From assembly GCF_005943945.1 (NCBI RefSeq), contig NZ_CP040710.1:3455501-3519500 (forward strand): 64,000 nt of DNA, given 5' to 3'. A model generated the notes under the pieces. The model ran no database searches and was not told where the DNA came from. It saw only the letters and a program-made list of their open reading frames with translations. Of the stretch, positions 53,584 to 61,318 are shown piece by piece. The stretch's first letter is position 1. The number at the start of each line of letters is the position of its first letter. The DNA comes from Aggregatimonas sangjinii (lineage in GTDB: Bacteria; Bacteroidota; Bacteroidia; Flavobacteriales; Flavobacteriaceae). A program made the translations under genes and the position numbers.

Positions 53584-54714
53584 TCAATTATCGGCGAAAT
53601 GTATTTCCTCTTGGAGTTCACGAATCCGTTTTTCGACTGTTTCGGTGAAAAAGGGATGCTTCTTTTTGAACTTCTTTTCAAACTCCTCATAGTACGCCAA
53701 CCTTACTTTAGGGTCTTGGTATAATTGATCGGCAACCGTACAGACCTGAAAGTAAGCCATTTCATTGGTCATATCCTCCTCATAAGCCATTTTATAATAC
53801 TCCAGGGCCGTTTTTAGATCATTTCTTTGACGCGCAACATAGGCCAGCGAGCTGTATTCACCACTCAAATCCGTATCTTGTGCGGCTATTGCCAATTTAA
53901 AATTCATTTCGGCACTATCGAGCTGTTTGGCTTTTATGTAGACTTCCCCAAGACCATTGTAAGCCTCTGAAACGGAATCATCCATTTCCAAAAGTGCTTT
54001 ATAGCGTTTTATCGCTTTTTCAAACTCCCATTCTTTGTAATAACTATGCGCTAGTTTAAGGTATACATGCTCTTTTTCTTCGCCCATTATCAATAAGCGT
54101 TCAAATGCGGGAATCGCTTGCCTGTAATCGTTGTTATTATAATGTCCAAGCGCCTTCAAATTAATCAACGCCACATCGTTGGGGTAAAATGCAAGTCCCT
54201 TTTCGATATATTCCAAGGCTTGGAGGTTTTCTTGCTTCACCATAAAGTATTTGCCCAATTGAAACAGACTCCGTAAGTGGGTACTATCGATGTTTATTGC
54301 CTTTTTATAGGCGACGAGACTACTCGAAAACTGCTCCAATTCCCGAAAGGCTTCTCCTTGATAATAGAAATACTCCGGGTTCGTATTATCATCGGATACC
54401 AATTTGGTGAACAATTTACGGGCATCGTTGTACCGCTTGGTTTTAAGATAGAGTTTGCCCAATTCCAGGCGGGAGATTCGTAAATCTGAGTCCTTGTTAA
54501 CAACGGCTTCGTATTGTGCTATGGCCTTGTCATAATTACCAATGGCATTATAGGCACGGGCAATCTGCAGATTTGAAGCCGTATTTCCAACGGTAGCATA
54601 GGTGTTGATAGCTTGGGTATAGTTGCCTGTGGCGTATAGGCTATCGGCAACGGCAGTGGACTGTGCAATTCCTTTACACGTAAATATTAAAATACAAAGA
54701 GTTATTGTTCTCAA
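53584..54714 (-). CDS. Exported tetratricopeptide repeat (TPR) protein
   Basis: A 376-residue protein with a short signal peptide (ITLCILIFTCKGIAQS) and at least eight TPR units across ~20-340 (for example ARAYNAIGNYDKAIAQYEAV, LKLAHSYYKEWEFEKAIKRY). TPR scaffolds mediate protein-protein contacts in the periplasm. It follows the M56-TonB gene after 9 bases, so it is probably part of its regulon. Confidence 0.88.
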   Translation of the reverse strand: MRTITLCILIFTCKGIAQSTAVADSLYATGNYTQAINTYATVGNTASNLQIARAYNAIGNYDKAIAQYEAVVNKDSDLRISRLELGKLYLKTKRYNDARKLFTKLVSDDNTNPEYFYYQGEAFRELEQFSSSLVAYKKAINIDSTHLRSLFQLGKYFMVKQENLQALEYIEKGLAFYPNDVALINLKALGHYNNNDYRQAIPAFERLLIMGEEKEHVYLKLAHSYYKEWEFEKAIKRYKALLEMDDSVSEAYNGLGEVYIKAKQLDSAEMNFKLAIAAQDTDLSGEYSSLAYVARQRNDLKTALEYYKMAYEEDMTNEMAYFQVCTVADQLYQDPKVRLAYYEEFEKKFKKKHPFFTETVEKRIRELQEEIHFADN

Positions 54715-54723
54715 GAACTAAAT

Positions 54724-56688
54724 TTAAAGTTTAAAGGTAATCGGAATGGAGAAAGGTACATTCACAGGCTCCCCTTTCGCATTTTTACCGGGTTTCATTT
54801 TAGGAAGCTTGGAAATAATTCGTACCGCTTCATCCTCCAACAGTTTATCGGGGCCTCTTTTGGCTATACTGGAAATCGATCCATCTTTAGAAATTAAGAA
54901 CATGATGCTCACCCGACCTTGAATGCCCCTATCCGATGCCTCTTTTGGATAATTAAAATTCTTGCTGATATGCTTACGAACCGATTCTTGAAAGCAGGCC
55001 CTCGCGTCGGCTGAATCCTCGCAACCCGGGAAAACCGGTGCCTGTGCAACCGACATAAACGGGATGGCATCTTGAAAGAGAATCCTGGAGCCTTCAGGCA
55101 TTTCGGCCAATTGTGAAGCTTTGATTTCCTCATACTCCGTTTGGCCTGTCTCAGAATTTACTTTATCATCCTGCAATTTGAACGTAATCGGAATCGAAAA
55201 AGGAACGTTGACTACCTCACCGTTTAGTTTTCCAGGAGTCATTTTGGGTAATCTTGAAATAATACGGGCTACTTCAGCTTCTAAAAGCTTGTCAGGACCG
55301 CGCATTCTTATGTTCGAAATCTCCCCATCCTGGCCAATCAAAAACATCACACTCACCCGACCCTGTATCCCCTTTTCCTGTGCTTCTTGGGGATAATTGA
55401 AATGCTTACTGATATGTTTTTGCATCATTTCTTGAAAACATGCTCGAGAATTGTCCGAATCTTCACAACCCGGAAAAATCGGAACTTCATCTACCACCGC
55501 AAAAGGAATTTCCCTCCCCCCATTCGAAATTTGTATGCTATGAACTTCATTTTCATTGAACAATGTGAAATCCTCGTCCAGAATACTGGACTCGATTTGC
55601 ATTCTCGCTTTCAAAGGCAATCCGCCAGGTCCGGAGATAAAGGAATCTTCGGATAGCGGTTTTGAAAATCGGATTGAGCTTTTGTTACTATCCTTAATCA
55701 ACAACTCCCAATCTTGAGGCTGTACGGAAAGATCGATCAATCTCGTGAACACTTCACGTTCCTCCTGTAATGAAAGGCTCTCTATATCTACTACCGATAT
55801 GGTCTCGTGCAATACATCAGTACCGCTGAAATCCTGTTCACAGGAAGTATACCCTAACATTAAAATAAGAATGGGCGCAAAGGTCAAATACTTTAATTTC
55901 CAAATTCGTTTCGACTGTGATTTTTGTAACATGACTATTCGTTTTTTAATTAATGAGGATTTAAAAAATTGATTGATGAAAGAGATGTTCTGCGTCTCGA
56001 AGACCCGGGACAATAGCAGCTGAAAGTGGGCCTCTTTATTAGTCTTAGCCACTTGGGCATCGGCAATAAACTCGTGCAATTCCGATATTCGGCTTTGGAA
56101 GACATAGACCAAGGGATTGAACCAACAAATGACACGCATGAATTCAAAGAATAGCAGGTCATACGTATGCCGCTGTCTGATGTGCACCAACTCATGGGCG
56201 ATAACATTTTGGTAGTCGCCCTCGAATACCTTATCGCCCACAAAAATGGACTTCAAAAAAGAAAAGGCCACGCGACTGTTGACGATGATAACCTGTGTAA
56301 AGTCGGGGAAATGCTGAATCGTACCTTTTTGTTTAAGACGTTGTAGTTGATATAGTTTGTTAATGAAAAACAAACCGGCAAGACACATGCCAACGATTAA
56401 AAGTGCAAATTCCCAAGAAACGGCCATTTCCATTCCGTCGTTAGCAGGTACCGTTACCGCAGCCATATCGTTCGCGCTCCATAAAAATTCCGGATACTTG
56501 TAGAAGGCTTTGGGAACGCTGGTTTTTAACGCCTCGATCTTTATCCAAGGCAATACCATCGAGAGCAAATAGGTGCCAATGAGGTAGGCGCGGTTCCATT
56601 GAAAAAAAGTTTCCCGCTTTAACCAAAAGTCATAAATGATGAGGAACACCAATTGAAAGGCGATGACCTCTAAGATATATTGTATCAT
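54724..56688 (-). CDS. M56 (BlaR1-like) metallopeptidase with two TonB C-terminal domains
   Basis: A 654-residue membrane protein. N-terminal helices and the zinc site AHELVHIRQRHT (His165/Glu166/His169), then LHEFIADAQVA, match M56 peptidases. A further helix (LTFAPILILMLGYTSC, ~270-285) precedes an extracytoplasmic tail with two TonB-like domains, each starting VFPGC/IFPGC and including FNYPxEAxxxGIQGRVSxMFLI and GPDKLLExE. The duplicate is strongly conserved, suggesting tandem duplication. It is 12 bases downstream of a blaI homologue and likely cleaves it in response to an envelope signal. Confidence 0.9.
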   Translation of the reverse strand: MIQYILEVIAFQLVFLIIYDFWLKRETFFQWNRAYLIGTYLLSMVLPWIKIEALKTSVPKAFYKYPEFLWSANDMAAVTVPANDGMEMAVSWEFALLIVGMCLAGLFFINKLYQLQRLKQKGTIQHFPDFTQVIIVNSRVAFSFLKSIFVGDKVFEGDYQNVIAHELVHIRQRHTYDLLFFEFMRVICWFNPLVYVFQSRISELHEFIADAQVAKTNKEAHFQLLLSRVFETQNISFINQFFKSSLIKKRIVMLQKSQSKRIWKLKYLTFAPILILMLGYTSCEQDFSGTDVLHETISVVDIESLSLQEEREVFTRLIDLSVQPQDWELLIKDSNKSSIRFSKPLSEDSFISGPGGLPLKARMQIESSILDEDFTLFNENEVHSIQISNGGREIPFAVVDEVPIFPGCEDSDNSRACFQEMMQKHISKHFNYPQEAQEKGIQGRVSVMFLIGQDGEISNIRMRGPDKLLEAEVARIISRLPKMTPGKLNGEVVNVPFSIPITFKLQDDKVNSETGQTEYEEIKASQLAEMPEGSRILFQDAIPFMSVAQAPVFPGCEDSADARACFQESVRKHISKNFNYPKEASDRGIQGRVSIMFLISKDGSISSIAKRGPDKLLEDEAVRIISKLPKMKPGKNAKGEPVNVPFSIPITFKL

Positions 56689-56700
56689 AAAACCAAAATT

Positions 56701-57093
56701 TTAGCTATCATTTTTTTTATTCGTTTCTTCGGACTGGGCATCTATTTTTATTTCTTTCATAATCGATTCCAATTCGGACAAGCTCATTTCGTTCTTTTTC
56801 ATAAAAAACGATACCATACTTTTGAACGAGCCCTGAAAATAGCCATCTACCAATTTGTTGATGGATTGGTTGCTATAGTCCGCCTTCTTTAAAACCGGAA
56901 AATACAAATACCCCTTCCCTTCCTGTTCGTGATCTACAAAACCCTTGCTTTCCAAAATCCGCACTATGGTCGACACCGTATTGTAGGCCGGTTTGGGTTC
57001 GGGAAGCTCTTCGATAATGGCGGCCACATTGCACTTTTGCAACTGCCATAAAATCTGCATCACCTCTTCCTCCGCCTTGGTTAGTTGTTTCAT
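56701..57093 (-). CDS. BlaI/MecI-family transcriptional repressor
   Basis: A 130-residue winged-helix repressor: LTKAEEEVMQILWQLQKCNVAAIIEELPEPKPAYNTVSTIVRILESKGFVDHEQEGKGYLYFPV. A C-terminal helical dimerisation region follows. It precedes the M56-TonB protease gene by 12 bases. Three AACTAA-n4-TTAGTT type dyads lie directly upstream (57098-57165), so it probably autoregulates. It differs from the BlaI at 39681 and so may serve a separate regulon. Confidence 0.92.
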   Translation of the reverse strand: MKQLTKAEEEVMQILWQLQKCNVAAIIEELPEPKPAYNTVSTIVRILESKGFVDHEQEGKGYLYFPVLKKADYSNQSINKLVDGYFQGSFKSMVSFFMKKNEMSLSELESIMKEIKIDAQSEETNKKNDS

Positions 57094-57097
57094 TTTG

Positions 57098-57113
57098 AAC
57101 TAATTCTTTAGTT
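57098..57113 (-). promoter_or_regulatory. BlaI-type operator 1 (proximal)
   Basis: AACTAA-TTCT-TTAGTT, a perfect 6-bp inverted repeat 4 bases before the ATG, between the -7-like box and the coding sequence. Probably a repressor site covering the ribosome-binding region. Confidence 0.65.
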
Positions 57114-57124
57114 GAACTTTGAAA

Positions 57125-57132
57125 CAAATATA
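57125..57132 (-). promoter_or_regulatory. -7 box of the second blaI promoter
   Basis: TATATTTG on the minus strand, a perfect TAnnTTTG match. It lies between operators 1 and 2. The best TTTG upstream is 15 bases away, shorter than the usual spacing. Confidence 0.5.
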
Positions 57133-57147
57133 ACTAAAATTATAGTT
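57132..57147 (-). promoter_or_regulatory. BlaI-type operator 2
   Basis: AACTA-AAATTA-TAGTT dyad, abutting the -7 box. Its centre is 34 bases from operator 1 and 18 bases from operator 3. Confidence 0.6.
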
Positions 57148-57149
57148 CA

Positions 57150-57165
57150 AACTAATTTTTTAGTT
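57150..57165 (-). promoter_or_regulatory. BlaI-type operator 3 (distal)
   Basis: AACTAA-TTTT-TTAGTT dyad, perfect arms. Together with sites 1 and 2 it forms a three-operator array around the promoter of the second blaI gene. Confidence 0.6.
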
Positions 57166-57295
57166 GAATACTTGAATTTTTATTTTAGCTAGTAGTTTTT
57201 AATTTTAGGACCAGTGGGATGGTTGACTTGGGAATTCGCCTTTCAAAAGTGTAACAAATGATTGGTATCTTCGTCCAATAGCAAACGAATTATTC

Positions 57296-57805
57296 ATGGA
57301 TATAGCCTTGACCATTATCGGTTTCCTACTCTGCCTTTTGGGTATTTTAGGTAGCTTCCTTCCCGTACTCCCCGGTCCGCCTGTTAGTTGGGTCGGATTG
57401 CTGCTCCTGCACCTCACAAATGCGGTACCACAGAATTGGACCTTTTTAGGAATAACCGCAGCTGTTGCCCTATTGATTTTCGCGATGGATTATGTCATCC
57501 CTGCCATGGGAACCAAAAAATTCGGTGGAAGCAGGTATGGTATGATCGGTGCCACAATCGGGCTCGTTGTGGGCCTGCTGGCTCCGATTCCGGGGGGTAT
57601 TATTATCGGCCCGTTCGTAGGGGCATTCGTTGGGGAGCTTATCAACAAGGCCGATAATAAATCCGCTGCAAAGGCGGCATTTGGCTCGTTCCTGGGCTTC
57701 CTAACCGGCACCTTCCTGAAATTCGTGACGGCCATGGTTTTCACTGGTTTATTTTTAGGAAAAATGTGGGATTATCGCGAAGCACTGTTTCCATTTTTAT
57801 ATTAA
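57296..57805 (+). CDS. DUF456 family membrane protein
   Basis: A 169-residue membrane protein with about five helices. GILGSFLPVLPGPPVSWVGLLLLHLT and GATIGLVVGLLAPIPGGIIIGPFVGAFVGE are family hallmarks (Pro/Gly-rich). Function is unknown. It is 20 bases upstream of the PH-like membrane protein gene. Confidence 0.9.
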   Translation: MDIALTIIGFLLCLLGILGSFLPVLPGPPVSWVGLLLLHLTNAVPQNWTFLGITAAVALLIFAMDYVIPAMGTKKFGGSRYGMIGATIGLVVGLLAPIPGGIIIGPFVGAFVGELINKADNKSAAKAAFGSFLGFLTGTFLKFVTAMVFTGLFLGKMWDYREALFPFLY

Positions 57806-57825
57806 AAGTGATTTAAAATCTGAGT

Positions 57826-58857
57826 ATGGGAGATATAAAATTGAACAGAATACAACTGTTAACCTATGGTTTACCAATACTGGTCGTATTGATTTCCGTA
57901 GGCATTGCCATCAGCCCCTTACTATCAAAGTATCCGCAACTGACCACGGCCCTCACCTATGACTTCACCCTTACCGCGCCGCTCCTTTTTCTATTCTTGT
58001 CGCAAAAAAGTAAGGTTTCCAAATTAAAAGCAGTGCCATTCTTTGTTGGTGGGACACTGATCGCTACGTATTTACTTCCCGAAAACGGACGAGAACATCT
58101 TGATTATATCATTAGCTATGTATTGCCTGTTATAGAGTTGACCGTTTTTACCATTGTCCTTCGCAAGATATACGATGGGATAACAATCTATAAATCCAAT
58201 TCAGCGCTTGCGAAGGATTTCTACACGATTAGCAAAAAGAGCGCACAGGAATTGTTTGGAAAATCTAAATATGCTTCCTTTTTTGCGTCCGAAATTACAA
58301 TGCTGTATTATGCTTTTTTTGCTTGGAAAAAGGCGAAACTACGACCCAATGAGTTTACCAATTATAAGGAAAACGCCACCATTGCCCTGGCGTGTGCTCT
58401 ATTGATGGTCGTTTGTATCGAGACGGTCGCTTTTCACGTACTCTTACAAAAATGGAGCTCCCTTGCCGCTTGGCTATTTACCGCAACAAGCATTTATACC
58501 GGGTTTATGATTATTGGGCACGTTAAAGCATTACTATATCGTCCATCCGTTCTTACTCCAAACAAACTAATCTTGAAAAACGGACTTATCGCCGACATCA
58601 ACATTGACTTGAAGGCGATTGAAAAAATTGAATTGTGTTCTAAAGAAATGCAATCCGATGAGCTAAAAGTCGCAAATCTCGGCCTAGCAAAAGAAAGTAC
58701 CGGCCACAATATTGCGATTCACTTTACGAAGCCACAAACCATTGAAAAGTTATATGGGCTTACCGAGGAGTGCGACCTATTGTTGCTTCATATGGATGAT
58801 CAGAATGCATTCGTAGATTGCATCAACGAAAGATTAACTGGATTGAATTCATTTTAG
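57826..58857 (+). CDS. Membrane protein with PH-like C-terminal region
   Basis: A 343-residue protein with several hydrophobic segments in the first ~230 residues (YGLPILVVLISVGIAIS, PLLFLFLSQKSKVSK, YVLPVIELTVFTIVL, ALLMVVCIETVAFHVLL, WLFTATSIYTGFMII) and a soluble C-terminus. VLTPNKLILKNGLIADINIDLKAIEKIE resembles the bacterial PH-domain (bPH) strand pattern. No family is recognised with confidence. It is likely co-transcribed with the DUF456 gene. Confidence 0.6.
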   Translation: MGDIKLNRIQLLTYGLPILVVLISVGIAISPLLSKYPQLTTALTYDFTLTAPLLFLFLSQKSKVSKLKAVPFFVGGTLIATYLLPENGREHLDYIISYVLPVIELTVFTIVLRKIYDGITIYKSNSALAKDFYTISKKSAQELFGKSKYASFFASEITMLYYAFFAWKKAKLRPNEFTNYKENATIALACALLMVVCIETVAFHVLLQKWSSLAAWLFTATSIYTGFMIIGHVKALLYRPSVLTPNKLILKNGLIADINIDLKAIEKIELCSKEMQSDELKVANLGLAKESTGHNIAIHFTKPQTIEKLYGLTEECDLLLLHMDDQNAFVDCINERLTGLNSF

Positions 58858-58886
58858 TAGGCCAAAAGAAATAAATCCTATTTCAT

Positions 58887-59363
58887 CTATTGCAATTTAT
58901 GAATCCGTTTCAGCTCTTGAATATCCAGCAAATCTTTCGGCCTTCCGGATTTAACTTTACTGATGATTAAATCGTTCAATGATAATACTTTGTAAATTTT
59001 GCTGGGAGTCTCATCGATTACAAATTCTTTAGCGTCAAGATATGCTTCTTCAAAGGTTTTATTTACCGAAAAATTTGTGATCAATTCAAGATCTAAATCA
59101 ATTGGAGAAAAAGTAATTGAAATGTTTTGCCGTTTATTTTTTACTTCTTTTGGAAAATCACTGATCTCATAGCCCATCTCCTTAAATACACTCAGCAGCT
59201 TATCGAAGTTCTTCTCCGAAGTATCTATCCAAAAATCGACATCCAATGAATTTCGATTATATCCATAAAATTGAACTGCTGCACCGCCAACCATCAACAT
59301 ACGAACTCCATGTTTGGTTGTCAAGGCTATAAAACTATTCAGATTTTCTTGCCAATGTTTCAT
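58887..59363 (-). CDS. Nucleotidyltransferase-fold protein (AbiEii/DUF6036-like)
   Basis: A 158-residue protein with the minimal nucleotidyltransferase signature LMVGGAAVQFYGYNRNSLDVDFWID (GG...RxSxDvDf, both catalytic Asp present) at ~20-45. It lacks the C-terminal domain of full AbiEii. Families with this core include toxin-type nucleotidyltransferases. Its start overlaps the stop of the upstream 63-residue gene by 4 bases. Confidence 0.8.
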   Translation of the reverse strand: MKHWQENLNSFIALTTKHGVRMLMVGGAAVQFYGYNRNSLDVDFWIDTSEKNFDKLLSVFKEMGYEISDFPKEVKNKRQNISITFSPIDLDLELITNFSVNKTFEEAYLDAKEFVIDETPSKIYKVLSLNDLIISKVKSGRPKDLLDIQELKRIHKLQ

Positions 59364-59551
59364 TGTTGTTCGACTTGAAGCACAATCTCGAAATTATCAT
59401 TAGCAGGGGAATTTTTGGAATGGGGAAGTATTTTCTTGGATTGATACAGCAACTTTAACCAAGCATAAAAACGTTCTTGTGGTGAAAGGCTTAAAAACCT
59501 TAGCTCTTGCTCTCTTTTACTTTCTTTTTTTGTTCGATAGTTCACCTTCAT
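59360..59551 (-). CDS. Small protein upstream of nucleotidyltransferase, 63 aa
   Basis: A basic, Gln/Lys-rich protein (KVNYRTKKESKREQELRFL, SPQERFYAWLKLLYQSKKIL). It overlaps the nucleotidyltransferase gene by 4 bases (ATGA), the spacing of a coupled pair. An antitoxin or accessory role is a hypothesis only; no DNA-binding motif is visible. Confidence 0.6.
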   Translation of the reverse strand: MKVNYRTKKESKREQELRFLSLSPQERFYAWLKLLYQSKKILPHSKNSPANDNFEIVLQVEQQ

Positions 59552-59596
59552 TAGTTCCGAATTATAGAGGTTAAGTTACTCAAAAACAAAGTAACA

Positions 59597-60151
59597 TTAA
59601 TCCAACCAGACCACTTTATCCGTAATCGGAGTTCGCTCCCCCTCCGGTATATCCACCTTATAATAGCCCATATAAAAGAAACCCAAACACTTTTCCCCTT
59701 CTTTTAAATCGAAGAATTCCCCCATATATTTTATCAGTCCCGGAGAGCTCCAATACGACCCGATACCCAGTTCGGTACAGCACAACCACATGTTTTGTAC
59801 GGCCATGGCCACCGACGCGATTTCCTCCCATTCGGGCACACTTTCCTTGACATCACGTTGCATGCATATCGCTATTAACGCTCCCGCCTTTGCAGGATTC
59901 TCGAGCAATTTTTTAACCTTGATTTGTTTGGGTCTTGGTTCAACTTCCTTGTACTTCTCGGATAAAAATCTACCCAATTTTTCCTGTGAAGGCCCCTGCA
60001 TGACCTTGAATCGCCAAGGCTCGGTCTTTTTATGGGTCGGTGCCCAATTAGCGGCCTCGAGGATTTTTAGGACATCGGCCTTTGCAATTGGCTTGTCGTT
60101 ATAGGAAGATGGAAAAACGGAACGTCTCTTTTTTATTAAATCGAAAATCAT
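59597..60151 (-). CDS. Nitroreductase family protein (flavin-dependent)
   Basis: A 184-residue FMN-dependent oxidoreductase. I start at 60151 (MIFDLIKKRRSVFPSSY), because the frame's N-terminal extension to 60283 has no family similarity. KKRRSVF, EAANWAPTHKKTEPWRF and GSYWSSPGL are nitroreductase signatures for FMN binding. No substrate is indicated. It is adjacent to the LysR gene (198 bases away) on the same strand. Confidence 0.88.
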   Translation of the reverse strand: MIFDLIKKRRSVFPSSYNDKPIAKADVLKILEAANWAPTHKKTEPWRFKVMQGPSQEKLGRFLSEKYKEVEPRPKQIKVKKLLENPAKAGALIAICMQRDVKESVPEWEEIASVAMAVQNMWLCCTELGIGSYWSSPGLIKYMGEFFDLKEGEKCLGFFYMGYYKVDIPEGERTPITDKVVWLD

Positions 60152-60349
60152 AAATTGGTACTTTAGTGTCATTTCCCCGAAGGAGTGAATCTGTTTATTA
60201 TACAAAACATAGTTTATTCGGACATCTACGCTTGTAGTTATCCAACAAAAATACACTTTTGGGTCGGACACGAAGGGAACCAATAAATATGAATCTTGAA
60301 TTTTGAGTGTAGAATTCAGAATTCAAAATCTGCGTTTCCGTTTGTATTT

Positions 60350-61240
60350 TCAATCCTCCGCTAAAAGCAAATCCATACTGTGTTTGAGTACAGGGTTCCG
60401 GTTATCGGATTTCCAAATAACGGATAAAATCGCTTTCTGCTTTATATTTTTAAGTTCGATAAATTGGACGTCCATTTGAAAACCGTATTGTAAAGCGGTC
60501 GGTATGATAGCAATTCCCATATGATTTTCGACCAGCTTGAAAATCGTCTGCGCATGCACCGATCGGTGGGAAACCTTGGGTGTAAAACCGGCATCTTCGC
60601 AAATACTCATAACCTTGTCAAAGTACAAGGGACTGTACTCTTTGGAAAATAGGATGAAATGTTCTTCCTGCAATTGTTTTATGGTGCGAAAAGAGTTTTG
60701 AGATAGCCGATGGTCTTTTGGCAACACCAGCGAAAAGGTGTCTTCGAATACAGGCCGTATTTGAAGTCCGCTTGGAACTCTGGCCAAACGCACAAAACCT
60801 AGGTCGAGTTTATCCTTTAACACGGCGTCGACCTGAGCGCGGTTCGAAAGTTCGTCCAGGGTGGTTTTGATTTCAGGAAATTTATCGCGTAGCCGAATCA
60901 ATAAATCGGGCACCACCTTTTGCATCGCGGAGCCTAAAAAACCGATACGAAGCCCTCCGGAACTTCCGGCATCGATCAATTTTAATTGCTTTTGGGTGCG
61001 GTCCAGATGGTTCAAGATAAACTCAAGCTCTCCTTTCAAGTAGGTTCCTGCTTGGGTCAGCACTACCTTCCTCTTATTGCGGATGAACAACTGCGCTTCC
61101 AAAATCTCCTCCATTTGCTTGATTTGCCGACTTAATCCGGGTTGGGAAATAAAGAGTCTTTCGGCGGCCTTTCGAAAGTGTAATTCTTCCGCAACCGCCA
61201 TAAAATAGTTAAAATGCCGCAACTCTAATTGATAACCCAT
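60350..61240 (-). CDS. LysR-family transcriptional regulator
   Basis: A 296-residue regulator. The N-terminal winged HTH (LRHFNYFMAVAEELHFRKAAERLFISQPGLSRQIKQMEEIL) is at ~6-46; the periplasmic-binding-like effector domain follows (~90-296). It is divergent from hutH, and a TTGATA-n8-TATCAA dyad (61262-61281) overlaps the hutH promoter, so it is probably the activator or repressor of histidine utilisation. That target is inference from position. Confidence 0.9.
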   Translation of the reverse strand: MGYQLELRHFNYFMAVAEELHFRKAAERLFISQPGLSRQIKQMEEILEAQLFIRNKRKVVLTQAGTYLKGELEFILNHLDRTQKQLKLIDAGSSGGLRIGFLGSAMQKVVPDLLIRLRDKFPEIKTTLDELSNRAQVDAVLKDKLDLGFVRLARVPSGLQIRPVFEDTFSLVLPKDHRLSQNSFRTIKQLQEEHFILFSKEYSPLYFDKVMSICEDAGFTPKVSHRSVHAQTIFKLVENHMGIAIIPTALQYGFQMDVQFIELKNIKQKAILSVIWKSDNRNPVLKHSMDLLLAED

Positions 61241-61261
61241 AGTTATTATTTCTTGACCAAA

Positions 61262-61281
61262 TTGATATTGGTAATTATCAA
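61262..61281. promoter_or_regulatory. Dyad for the LysR-type regulator
   Basis: TTGATA-TTGGTAAT-TATCAA. The T-n11-A spacing and symmetry suit LysR-type regulators. It covers the hutH -33 TTG (61268-61270). Confidence 0.6.
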
Positions 61282-61299
61282 ACTTAAACTATATCTTTA
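61268..61299 (+). promoter_or_regulatory. hutH promoter
   Basis: TTG (61268-61270), a 21-base spacer, and TATCTTTA (61292-61299), a 7 of 8 match to TAnnTTTG. Transcription should begin near 61306, 13 bases before the ATG. Confidence 0.65.
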
Positions 61300-61318
61300 G
61301 AACACCAAAACAGATACC

